In this document: positions 55,709-64,000 of the stretch, piece by piece | How the letters are laid out: every line of letters begins with the position of its first letter | Position numbering within the stretch: the stretch's first letter is position 1 | Origin: Roseovarius carneus | GTDB taxonomy: Bacteria > Pseudomonadota > Alphaproteobacteria > Rhodobacterales > Rhodobacteraceae | Reading direction: 5' to 3' | Assembly: GCF_020141465.1 (NCBI RefSeq) | Contig: NZ_JAHSPD010000001.1 | Location: forward strand, 706,001-770,000 | DNA: 64,000 bases | Translations under genes and position numbers: made by a program | The notes under the pieces: model-generated | The model's input: the letters and a program-made list of their open reading frames with translations, nothing else | The model's database searches: none | What the model was told of the DNA's origin: nothing

Positions 55709-58700
55709 GTGCAGTTCATTGAAGGTGGTCCGGACATACCAGATGAACTGCTTCTGGCCCTGGATGAAGGCCGAGTCGTATTCTTCTGTGGTGCGGGTGT
55801 TTCACGGGCGAAAGCGAATCTGCCGGATTTCGGGGGCTTATCGAAAGACGTTCTGAACGCACTGCGCGTCGAAGACGACTCTCTTGCCGCGAAGGTTCTC
55901 GCCGAAATCAATAGAGTGGAAAAGCAGACCGGCGTTCCGGGTTTGATTTCAGCCGACCGCGTTTTCGGTCTACTTGAGCGCGACTTCCTTGAAAGAGACA
56001 TTGAGTCCGCCGTTGCGCAAGCTCTTGACCCCCAAAAGGTGAGGGATTTCGACCCTGAGAAGGGTGTGGACCTGTCGGCACATGAAATTCTGCTGGACCT
56101 TGCCACGACCAAGGATGGTGTAACGAAGCTAGTCACGACAAACTTTGACCGATTGTTTGATGATTGCGGGCGAGGATTGAAGGTGTGGCAGCCGCCAAGG
56201 CTACCCGACCCGGCAAGACCGGGGGACTTTCATGGGATCGTCTATCTGCATGGCCGTGCGAAGGGTGACTACGATGGGGCTGAGGACGATGGGTTCGTTT
56301 TGTCGAGCGCTGAATTCGGGCGTGCATACCTTGCAGAAGGTTGGGCAACCCGCTTTTTCAAAGATGTGATCGATCACTATTCCGTGGTGTTCGTTGGCTA
56401 CAACGCGGACGACCCTCCAGTACAATATCTGCTGGAGGCCCTGAACAAATCAAACGGACGGTTGGATGAGGTCTACGCCTTTCAGTCGGGTGATGCGGAC
56501 GATGCGACGTCCCGCTGGGAACACAAGGGTGTGACCGCAATCCCGTTCTCCAAGGACGACTACGCAAACTTGTGGGATACCCTTGAGGAATGGGCTCGGC
56601 GCGCCAAAGACCCGGAAGGTTGGCAGGTAAAGACCATAGCGATGGCCCAGCACGGCCCCGAAGGCCTTTCGCCTTTCGAACGCGAACAAGTCGCGCACTT
56701 GGTTTCGACTAAAGAGGGCGCACGCAAATTTCTTGAAAGTGATCCGCTTGCGCCAGCCACGTGGCTTTGTGTCTTTGATAGCTCAATTCGCTATTCAAGG
56801 CCGGACGTAGTTCGATCCGGCGAGGACGAAGGAAAAGTAGTTGACCCATTTTCCTTCTATGGATTGGCGAGTGACCCCACTCCCACTCCGATAAATCCGG
56901 AGGACTTCAATCCGAAACGCGAGACTCCAACGACGGCGTGGGGTGCTTTCGCGCTTAACCGTCGGGACCGCAAGGAACTGCGGGACGAACACATTACAAC
57001 TATGCGCGGCGGCCAGTCCCTCTACTCTGGGCCACTGCCAGATAGGCTCGGCATCCTCGGGCTTTGGGTTGGAAAGGTCGCCAATCAAAATGCTGCCGTA
57101 TGGTGGGGCGCACGGCAAAGCGGCTTGCATGGCGGCATTCAGCAACAGATTCGATGGAACTTGGAAAGGACCAACGCTGATTGCGCCCCGCACATTCTCC
57201 ACGCTTGGCACTATCTTTTCGACCACTGGCGAGCCGGAACAGATGCAGACCGCCTTGATTGGTACCGCTTTGCGGATGAAATCAAAGTTGTGGGCTGGAA
57301 CAGTACAACGGTTCGAAAGTACGAGAAGCTTTCGCGGCCACGTATGACGGCTGGACACAACTATTTCCGCTCTACCGTCGCACCACAGACCAATGATGAA
57401 ACGAGCCTTGGCGATTTGATCCTTCTGGATTTGGCTTACACAGAAGACAGCCCCGAAATCGCCATACCAGATGAATGGTTGCCCGGTGTTGTTTCGGCCT
57501 TGAAGCGCAATCTGGATATTGGAATTCAGTTAGAGACTGAGCGTCGGCACTACAGGTGGCTGGACATTCCGCCAATCATGCCTTCGGACGACCCCGACAT
57601 AAGCGACTATGCACGCAATGAAGGGTTTACTGGTGCTGTGTTGTCCTATGCCACCCTGTTCGAACGGCTTGTGGAACTGGACGTTGAGAAAGCACGAAGG
57701 GAAGCCTCGACATGGCCCACAGACGACGACAACGTGTTTGCCCGGTTGCGGATATGGGCAAGCCGGTTCGAAGCGCTGGTTCCCAACGAGGACTTCAACG
57801 ACTTCTTTGAGTTGGTTAGCCGTGATGCGTTTTGGAACATCCGGCACCAGCGTGACCTGTTGCTTACTTTGCTGGAGCGCTGGGCAACACTGCCAATACC
57901 CGCAACAAGACGGATCGAAGAGCGTATCCTAGAAGGCCGGGAACGTTGGGAAAACGAGGCGGAGCACGAATTCGTTCAGCGGTGCGCTTGGGACATCGCC
58001 GAACGCCTTCATTGGCTTCGTTCGAAGGGATGCAACCTGAACGTCAATTACGACGAAGAAATTAGACGGCTTCAAAACGCAGCCCCCGATTGGTCGCCGG
58101 AACATGCCGAAAATGCCGATCGTTCGTGGGAAAGCCGTGGCGGAACGGTACGTACCGAAACAGAACATAGCGGTCTTCTGTCAGAGCCGCTATCTAACGT
58201 GCTAGCAAAAGCAAAGGAAATTGGCGGACGAACCGGGCTGGCACTCGTTGACTACGATCCATTCGCGGGTTTGTGCGCGAGCCATCCAATCATGGCGTTG
58301 TCTGCCTTGCGACTGGAAGCCAAGCGCAGCGAGTACCCGGAATGGGCTTGGCGGCGCTTTCTGCATTCGGAGAACCGAAAAGACGACAATAGCCGCTTAA
58401 AGAAATTTATAGCCGAACTTGTCATTTCTGCGGACGATGAAGCCTTGCTGGGCATCCTATTCCCTGTGTCCGAGTGGTTTCTCTCAACCACCGCAAAGCT
58501 GCCTGACGAATGCGTTCCCACCTTTGAGCGGTTGGCTACGCGCCTAATCTGCCTCCTGACCGACAATCCAGACGCGGGTGGCTCTGGTGTTGTTCGCGGC
58601 AATCGCGACCCCGATTGGGCGACAGAATCTCTAAACTCGCCTGCGGGGAAAATCGCCCAAGCATTATATCACGATCCGCGCCGCAAAGACCTTGAAGAAA

Positions 58701-59572
58701 ACCAAGGGCTACCCGCTGAATGGCGCACTATGGTTGAGGCTGCGTTGACGTTACCCGGAGACAATGGCCACTTCGCTCTAGTCTTTTGTAGCTACCTCTT
58801 GAACTGGTTCCACTATGTCGACTCCGAATGGACGAAAGAAAAGCTGCTTTCTGTCCTGCGAACAAACAACGCTGAAACCTTGGAAGCTTGGTGGACCGGC
58901 TATCTTTGGGGTGCGCGAGACCTTCCTAGCTTTGACCTGTTTCAAGTCTTGAAGCCTCACTTGTTGGCGAAAGCTGCTGGTCAGACGTACGAGGAGCGGA
59001 GCAACCGTGACAAGCTAGCCGGACTGGTGCTGGCAAGCTGGGGTCGCCCTGATCCAAAGACGGGCGCGGAACGCATTTCCGACGACGAGTTCCGCCAGGT
59101 CTTGTTCGATGCAGGGGATCGTTTTCGGTCTCGCGTGTTGTGGCAACTTGAGCGGTGGAGCAAAGAGGACGGCGATAGTGGAGAGTTTTGGAAGCCACTC
59201 CGAGAACGTTTCCTACGCCAAGTTTGGCCCATTCAAAAAGCGGCCCGGACACCCCACAATTCGGCTCGCTTGATCGAACTTGCATTCTCTGATGAAGATA
59301 GCTTCATCGCTATTTCAGACGCGATATTGCCTTTGATAAGCAAGATCGAACGCGATCACATAATGCTGCCTTCTATCCGGCGCGGCGAGGGGAACATTGT
59401 TGATAAGCACCCGGAGCGCGTACTTGAAATCCTGCACTTGGCCCTGCCGGAAGATGCGAATAGTTGGCCCTACGAGATAGACGCAACCATAGAGCGCATT
59501 GCCGTTGCCGTTCCACCCCTTCGAGTGGACCCTAGATGGGTGGAACTGAATCGGCGCTGGAACTCAAGATGA
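55709..59572 (+). CDS. SIR2-domain anti-phage defence protein, DSR1-like
   Basis: 1287 residues from a GTG immediately following an in-frame stop. Residues 1-290 form a SIR2 domain: VVFFCGAGVSRAKANLPDF (NAD-binding, GAG at 28-30), VTTNFDRLFDD (143-147), IVYLHGRAKG (His 181, probable catalytic residue), VVFVGYNADDPPVQYLLEAL. The remaining ~1000 residues are helical with many Trp and no recognised catalytic motif, the layout of DSR1/DSR2 defence sirtuins that deplete NAD on infection. It is the only cargo of the tRNA-fMet island. Confidence 0.85.
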   Translation: MQFIEGGPDIPDELLLALDEGRVVFFCGAGVSRAKANLPDFGGLSKDVLNALRVEDDSLAAKVLAEINRVEKQTGVPGLISADRVFGLLERDFLERDIESAVAQALDPQKVRDFDPEKGVDLSAHEILLDLATTKDGVTKLVTTNFDRLFDDCGRGLKVWQPPRLPDPARPGDFHGIVYLHGRAKGDYDGAEDDGFVLSSAEFGRAYLAEGWATRFFKDVIDHYSVVFVGYNADDPPVQYLLEALNKSNGRLDEVYAFQSGDADDATSRWEHKGVTAIPFSKDDYANLWDTLEEWARRAKDPEGWQVKTIAMAQHGPEGLSPFEREQVAHLVSTKEGARKFLESDPLAPATWLCVFDSSIRYSRPDVVRSGEDEGKVVDPFSFYGLASDPTPTPINPEDFNPKRETPTTAWGAFALNRRDRKELRDEHITTMRGGQSLYSGPLPDRLGILGLWVGKVANQNAAVWWGARQSGLHGGIQQQIRWNLERTNADCAPHILHAWHYLFDHWRAGTDADRLDWYRFADEIKVVGWNSTTVRKYEKLSRPRMTAGHNYFRSTVAPQTNDETSLGDLILLDLAYTEDSPEIAIPDEWLPGVVSALKRNLDIGIQLETERRHYRWLDIPPIMPSDDPDISDYARNEGFTGAVLSYATLFERLVELDVEKARREASTWPTDDDNVFARLRIWASRFEALVPNEDFNDFFELVSRDAFWNIRHQRDLLLTLLERWATLPIPATRRIEERILEGRERWENEAEHEFVQRCAWDIAERLHWLRSKGCNLNVNYDEEIRRLQNAAPDWSPEHAENADRSWESRGGTVRTETEHSGLLSEPLSNVLAKAKEIGGRTGLALVDYDPFAGLCASHPIMALSALRLEAKRSEYPEWAWRRFLHSENRKDDNSRLKKFIAELVISADDEALLGILFPVSEWFLSTTAKLPDECVPTFERLATRLICLLTDNPDAGGSGVVRGNRDPDWATESLNSPAGKIAQALYHDPRRKDLEENQGLPAEWRTMVEAALTLPGDNGHFALVFCSYLLNWFHYVDSEWTKEKLLSVLRTNNAETLEAWWTGYLWGARDLPSFDLFQVLKPHLLAKAAGQTYEERSNRDKLAGLVLASWGRPDPKTGAERISDDEFRQVLFDAGDRFRSRVLWQLERWSKEDGDSGEFWKPLRERFLRQVWPIQKAARTPHNSARLIELAFSDEDSFIAISDAILPLISKIERDHIMLPSIRRGEGNIVDKHPERVLEILHLALPEDANSWPYEIDATIERIAVAVPPLRVDPRWVELNRRWNSR

Positions 59573-59737
59573 CTAATCGACGCCAAACGCCAACAGGGTC
59601 CCACGCTCCTGACTTCCGATCACACAATTATCTCGGGGCGCAGCGAATTTCCGGTTCGACGGGCCGCACCGCAGCATCGTGACAGCATGTCGAACGGCAG
59701 CTCTGGGCCGTCTGTGAAAGGGGCTTGTGGGCTGGGG

Positions 59738-59880
59738 GACGCTACACGCCGCATGAAGGAATTGGTTTCAGGGCAACGCGTCACTTGCAGCCTCACGGGC
59801 GGACACAGCTAGGACCGATGGATTGGAAGCTGTCGCTTGCTGAATGGCCGAGACATTGCCGGTGTCTTGATCCGGGAACG
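59738..59880. repeat. imperfect 140-bp repeat, right copy (inside the island)
   Basis: Counterpart of 50964-51103, with about four-fifths identity by eye, 145 bp left of attR. Both copies read similar minus-strand peptides beginning FPDQDTG, hinting at a former coding segment, but each has stops nearby. Confidence 0.8.
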
Positions 59881-60025
59881 GATTTCCCGCCGGTGGCGCT
59901 AGCGTTGCTGTGTTGTCACACAAGGTTTCTCGCATCGGCTGCTTCCACAGTGCTTCCACGCGCTGCAGCAACGCCAAAAGCCACCCCTAAAGACAGGCCG
60001 TAACGCACTGATATTGTTTGGTAAA

Positions 60026-60104
<79 letters not shown>

Positions 60105-60164
60105 ACACTTGGTGGTATTTAGAACACCGTAGAGAGATACAATCGATCAAGGAATTTACTAGGT

Positions 60165-60279
60165 TTGGCGGTGACCTACTCTCCCACGCCTTAAGACGCA
60201 GTACCATCGGCGCGACAGCGCTTAACGGCCGGGTTCGGGATGGGACCGGGTGTTTCGCTTGTGCTATGACCACCAAACC
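60165..60279 (-). rRNA. rrf: 5S ribosomal RNA
   Basis: About 115 nt, minus strand. On the plus strand it reads from GGCGGTGACCTACTCTCCC to GACCACC, a typical alphaproteobacterial 5S. Ends are approximate. Confidence 0.95.
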
Positions 60280-60792
60280 GAGAAAATTCCTTAATCGTCC
60301 AAGTCAACTACGCATGTTGGTGTGTATGCTTTTGATCGTCCTGTAAAAGTCTGGCTTTTACTGGATCAAATCAAGCCTATCGAGCAATTAGTACCAGTCA
60401 ACTGAACGCATTGCTGCGCTTACATCTCTGGCCTATCGACGTGGTGGTCTACCACGGCTCTCAGGGATACCTTGTTTTGAGGGGGGCTTCCCGCTTAGAT
60501 GCCTTCAGCGGTTATCCTGTCCGTTCATAGCTACCCAGCACTGCCGTTGGCACGACAACTGGTCCACCAGTGGAACGTTCACCCCGGTCCTCTCGTACTA
60601 GGGGCAACTCCTCTCAAGTATCCTACACCCACGGCAGATAGGGACCGAACTGTCTCACGACGTTCTAAACCCAGCTCACGTACCTCTTTAAACGGCGAAC
60701 AGCCGTACCCTTGGGACCTGCTCCAGCCCCAGGATGAGATGAGCCGACATCGAGGTGCCAAACACTGCCGTCGATATGGACTCTTGGGCAGT

Positions 60793-60846
<54 letters not shown>

Positions 60847-60984
60847 TCGGGACCACCGGATCACTATGGCCGTCTTTCGACTCTGCTCGACTTGTCAGTC
60901 TCGCAGTCAGGCTGGCTTCTGCCATTGCACTCAACGAGCGATTTCCGACCGCTCTGAGCCAACCTTCGCGCGCCTCCGTTACGC

Positions 60985-61019
<35 letters not shown>

Positions 61020-61274
61020 ACGCAGGGTCCCGGATCCGGATAACGGACCGCGGTTAGACTTCAAACAGAACAAGAGTGGTATCTCAAGGGCGACTCCACA
61101 GAGACTAGCGTCCCTGCTTCAAAGTCTACCACCTATCCTGCACATGTTGTGTCTGAAGCCAGTGCGAAGCTGTAGTAAAGGTGCACGGGGTCTTTCCGTC
61201 TAACCGCGGGAAACCTGCATCTTGACAGGTAATTCAATTTCGCTGAGTCGATGTTGGAGACAGCGGGGAAGTCG

Positions 61275-61357
<83 letters not shown>

Positions 61358-62095
61358 TGGGCTTCAATTCAGAGCTCTCACCCCTCCTTTTAACCTTCAG
61401 GCACCGGGCAGGCGTCAGACCCTATACGTCGTCTTGCGACTTCGCAGAGCCCTGTGTTTTTAGTAAACAGTCGCCACCCCCTGGTTTGTGCCCCCAGCCA
61501 ATACTTGCGTAGAAACTGGGCCTCCTTCTCGCGAACTTACGGAGGTATTTTGCCGAGTTCCTTCAACATCGTTCTCTCAAGCGCCTTGGTATTCTCTACC
61601 AGTCCACCTGTGTTGGTTTAGGGTACGATCTCATGATGGAGCTATTTCCAGGAACCGATTAACGGCCCACCCAATCCAATAAGGGTGAACAATCTTCACG
61701 ATCCGTCACTTCCATCTGGCCCAGGAATATTAACCTGGTTCCCATCGACTACGCCTTTCGGCCTCGCCTTAGGGGTCGGCTTACCCTGCTCAGATTAGCT
61801 TTAAGCAGGAACCCTTGGACTTTCGGCGACAGTGTCTCTCACACTGTTTGTCGCTACTCATGTCATCATTCTCACTAGTGATCTCTCCACGGGATCGCTC
61901 ACGCGCCCGCTTCATCGAAAGCTCCTTGTCTCCGTAATGACCGAGGTCACTAAAGAGACATGGAACTATGTCACACTACGCTCTGCTACCACGTGCATTA
62001 CTGCACATCCTAAGCTTCGGCTCATGGCTTGAGCCCCGTTACATCTTCGCCGCAGGACAACTTATTTAGACCAGTGAGCTGTTACGCTATCTTTA

Positions 62096-62126
<31 letters not shown>

Positions 62127-62647
62127 TTGTTTTGGTCGTCCCACCTGCTTTCCCACTTAGCCATGAATTAGGGGCCTTAGCTGTAGGTCAGGGTTGTTTC
62201 CCTCTCGACTACGGACGTTAGCATCCGCAGTCTGTCTGCCATCTAGTACTTCTCGGTATTCGGAGTTTGGTTAGGATCAGTAAGCCTGTGGGGCCCCATT
62301 ACCCATCCAGTGCTCTACCCCCGAGGGTATTCGGATGACGCACTACCTAAATAGTTTTCGCAGAGAACCAGCTATCTCCGAGTTTGATTGGCCTTTCACC
62401 CCTAGGCACAACTCATCCCGACCTTTTTCAACAGGTGTGGGTTCGGTCCTCCAGTTAGTGTTACCTAACCTTCAACCTGGTCATGCCTAGATCACTCGGT
62501 TTCGGGTCTAATGCATCTAACTCATTCGCCCTATTAAGACTCGCTTTCGCTACGCCTACACCTAACGGCTTAAGCTTGCTAGATACACTAAGTCGATGAC
62601 CCATTATACAAAAGGTACGCCGTCACAAGACTGGACACTGATAACAA

Positions 62648-63184
62648 TCATTTTGTTGGGATAGACACTCTGAACTGAACGGTCTCAAGACCGGGGTTCA
62701 GGCTGTAGATCCCTGCATTCGAGCGGTGATCAAAGCTGATGGCCATACGCGTGCCAACTTTGTTTTGATATCCGAACTCGATCCCAGATCTAAATTCGAT
62801 CGGTCCACCTAAATCCACTCCACTGCCCTTTTCATAAAGGCCAATCATTGAGTGTAGTTGAGTATAAAACCGATCATTGCGTGTGGAGTATGTCAGGGCT
62901 TGGCCAAGGCCAGCCCAAAGCTCTCCATCGCTGGTTGCAGATGCGCCATAGATCCATTGAAACGGACCAGAAGCGACACTGGTGTCACGGCGAAAGTAGA
63001 TTTCCTCGCCAACCTCATTCTCTTGGAACGTCGTAGCTCCAACAGAGATGCTGTTATAGGCTTGGACATCATTTTTCGCCAGGCACCCTTCATTACCACA
63101 GTGATTCACACCTGCATCAATGATGCCGGCAAGAATGAACAGAACCCCAAAGGTTCCGTCCGTAATGAATGCTAGATCTGACAT
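62648..63184 (-). CDS. acyloxyacyl hydrolase / PagL-like lipid A 3-O-deacylase, within 23S IVS
   Basis: 178 residues, on the same strand as the rRNA. The C-terminal part (GYQNKVGTRMAISFDHRSNAGIYSLNPGLE) fits PagL; the catalytic His153, Ser155 and Glu167 keep PagL spacing (H-x-S, then Glu 12 on). Alternating barrel-like strands surround it (FYTQLHSMIGLYEKG). The family removes the 3-O-linked acyl chain of lipid A in the outer membrane. No clear signal peptide is seen, only a hydrophobic GVLFILAGIIDAGV segment. ATG 63184 follows GGGGGATGAAAC; its stop lies in the left IVS stem. Function in vivo is unknown. Confidence 0.85.
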   Translation of the reverse strand: MSDLAFITDGTFGVLFILAGIIDAGVNHCGNEGCLAKNDVQAYNSISVGATTFQENEVGEEIYFRRDTSVASGPFQWIYGASATSDGELWAGLGQALTYSTRNDRFYTQLHSMIGLYEKGSGVDLGGPIEFRSGIEFGYQNKVGTRMAISFDHRSNAGIYSLNPGLETVQFRVSIPTK

Positions 63185-63195
63185 GTTTCATCCCC

Positions 63196-63211
63196 CATGT
63201 GTTTTCACATG
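63196..63211 (-). promoter_or_regulatory. hairpin before the IVS-encoded gene
   Basis: CATGTGTTTTCACATG gives a 6-bp stem with a 4-base loop right before the GGGGGA ribosome-binding site. It may modulate ribosome access. Confidence 0.45.
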
Positions 63212-63806
63212 TGTGATGAAGCAGATTGTCATTAGAGTCCAGTCAAGCTCCGACTGATTGTAGGCGTTCGGTTTCAGGTACTGTTTCACTCCCCTCGTCG
63301 GGGTGCTTTTCACCTTTCCCTCACGGTACTGGTTCACTATCGGTCAGTAAGGAGTACTTAGCCTTCGAAGGTGGTCCTCCGATCTTCAGACAGAATTTCA
63401 CGTGTTCCGCCCTACTTAATACGTCCTATCATGCTTCATATACGGGGCTATCACCCACTATGGCCGTGCTTCCCAACACGTTCTATTCACACTCAAGGCT
63501 CGGCTGGTCCCCGTTCGCTCGCCGCTACTAGGGGAGTATCAATTGATTTCCTTTCCTCCGGGTACTTAGATGTTTCAGTTCCCCGGGTTTGCTCTTATAA
63601 ACCTATATATTCAGTCTATAAGTACCTGTTTTACCGCATTATTAGCCATCCCGAAGGATAGTAATAACACAGTATCAGGTGGGTTGCCCCATTCAGAAAT
63701 CCATGGATCAAAGCTTATTCTCAGCTCCCCATGGCTTATCGCAGAGTATCACGTCTTTCATCGCCTCTTACTGCCAAGGCATTCACCAAACGCCCTTTTC
63801 GCGCTT

Positions 63807-64000
63807 GATTTGATCCAGAAAAAGCAAGACTAGCTTGCGCGGTGACGGAAGCTGGTAAGAAACCACCACCTTTATTCTAGAACAAAAGCATACTTTCCCG
63901 CCTAGCCACCAGTGGTGACTAGACAATGCTTAATCCCGTGCAGGATTAAGCTTGGTTAGTGTACTTGACTTGGACAACTCTGTTCGTTTCAGTTTGAGAT
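63807..64000 (-). other. 16S-23S internal spacer (part)
   Basis: Beyond the 23S 5' end, the spacer includes two hairpins: CTAGCCACC/GGTGACTAG at 63902-63922 and GCTTAATCC/GGATTAAGC at 63928-63951. No tRNA is seen up to the window edge. They may serve in rRNA processing. Confidence 0.7.

Larger units (their letters stand above)
62627..63246 (-). other. 23S rRNA intervening sequence in helix 25
   Basis: It interrupts 23S between GTACGCCGTCACA and GCTCCGACTGATTG (E. coli region ~540-560). Its ends form a 21-bp inverted repeat (62629-62649 and 63224-63244) with three differences, GACTGGACACTGATAACAATC at the left, suitable for RNase III excision. An ORF fills the interior. Confidence 0.9.

Noticed and set aside
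62627..63246. Group I or group II intron in 23S rRNA
   Set aside because: The site is helix 25 rather than a known intron site. The boundaries form a simple stem, and the ORF is PagL-like, not a homing endonuclease or reverse transcriptase.

Overview
The window looks like a chromosomal segment of an alphaproteobacterium of the family Rhodobacteraceae (Roseobacter group). Supporting this are the protein style (DUF2794, DUF2783, TRAP/TTT-type metabolism, PmpAB sulfur transporters, roseobacter-like acyloxyacyl hydrolase), a 16S-23S-5S-tRNA-fMet operon layout, and several dispersed palindromic repeats. No species call is possible from the sequence alone.

Layout. 0-14.3 kb is mostly housekeeping: an outer-membrane barrel (5' truncated by the window), a Slt70-like lytic transglycosylase, dapA, a NYN/LOTUS protein, a YghU-type GST, class III alcohol dehydrogenase, an I78 inhibitor lipoprotein, DUF2794, a translationally coupled operon (M17 aminopeptidase > NlpC/P60 > agmatinase, 4-bp overlaps) that ends in gene debris, a beta-carbonic anhydrase and an RgpF-type glycan protein. 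A complete IS5-family element lies at 14.56-15.41 kb. 15.8-22.5 kb is a homogentisate catabolic operon (hmgA-maiA-fahA-MBL-FAD monooxygenase-DUF2783) with a divergent MarR regulator. 22.5-31.5 kb holds a Tm-1-like protein, an aldehyde dehydrogenase, a TctCBA transporter, a divergent IclR regulator, a class III aminotransferase and an MBL hydrolase, probably one catabolic unit for an unknown carboxylate or amine. 32-36 kb is a two-component system: a LuxR-type response regulator divergent from a periplasmic molybdopterin-fold protein without the usual cysteine, plus a hybrid kinase carrying a one-base frameshift. 36-39.5 kb has a second NYN protein, two receiver-like proteins, a small membrane protein and transposase debris.

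39.5-50 kb is a sulfide/persulfide and respiration island: SulP permease, a phosphatase-like/SQR fusion, a persulfide-dioxygenase-like MBL, PmpA/PmpB, DUF2892, Crp/Fnr and Rrf2 regulators, 1-Cys peroxiredoxin, cydAB with a DUF2474 mini-subunit, and a periplasmic DsrE-like protein. Remnants of the same IS3-type transposase lie on both sides in opposite orientation.

51.16-60.07 kb is an 8.87-kb integrative element inserted in the initiator tRNA gene. It has 47-bp direct repeats, a tyrosine integrase, an AlpA-like HTH, a Rep-like protein and a 1287-residue SIR2 protein resembling anti-phage DSR1. A degenerate 140-bp copy of its right end outside the left att site points to an earlier tandem element.

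60.0-64.0 kb, on the minus strand, carries tRNA-fMet, 5S and 23S rRNA. The 23S gene is interrupted in the helix-25 region by a ~620-bp intervening sequence bounded by a 21-bp inverted repeat. It contains a complete 178-codon PagL-like lipid A deacylase gene with the catalytic His-Ser-Glu triad intact. This protein gene nested inside a ribosomal RNA gene is the most unusual feature of the window.
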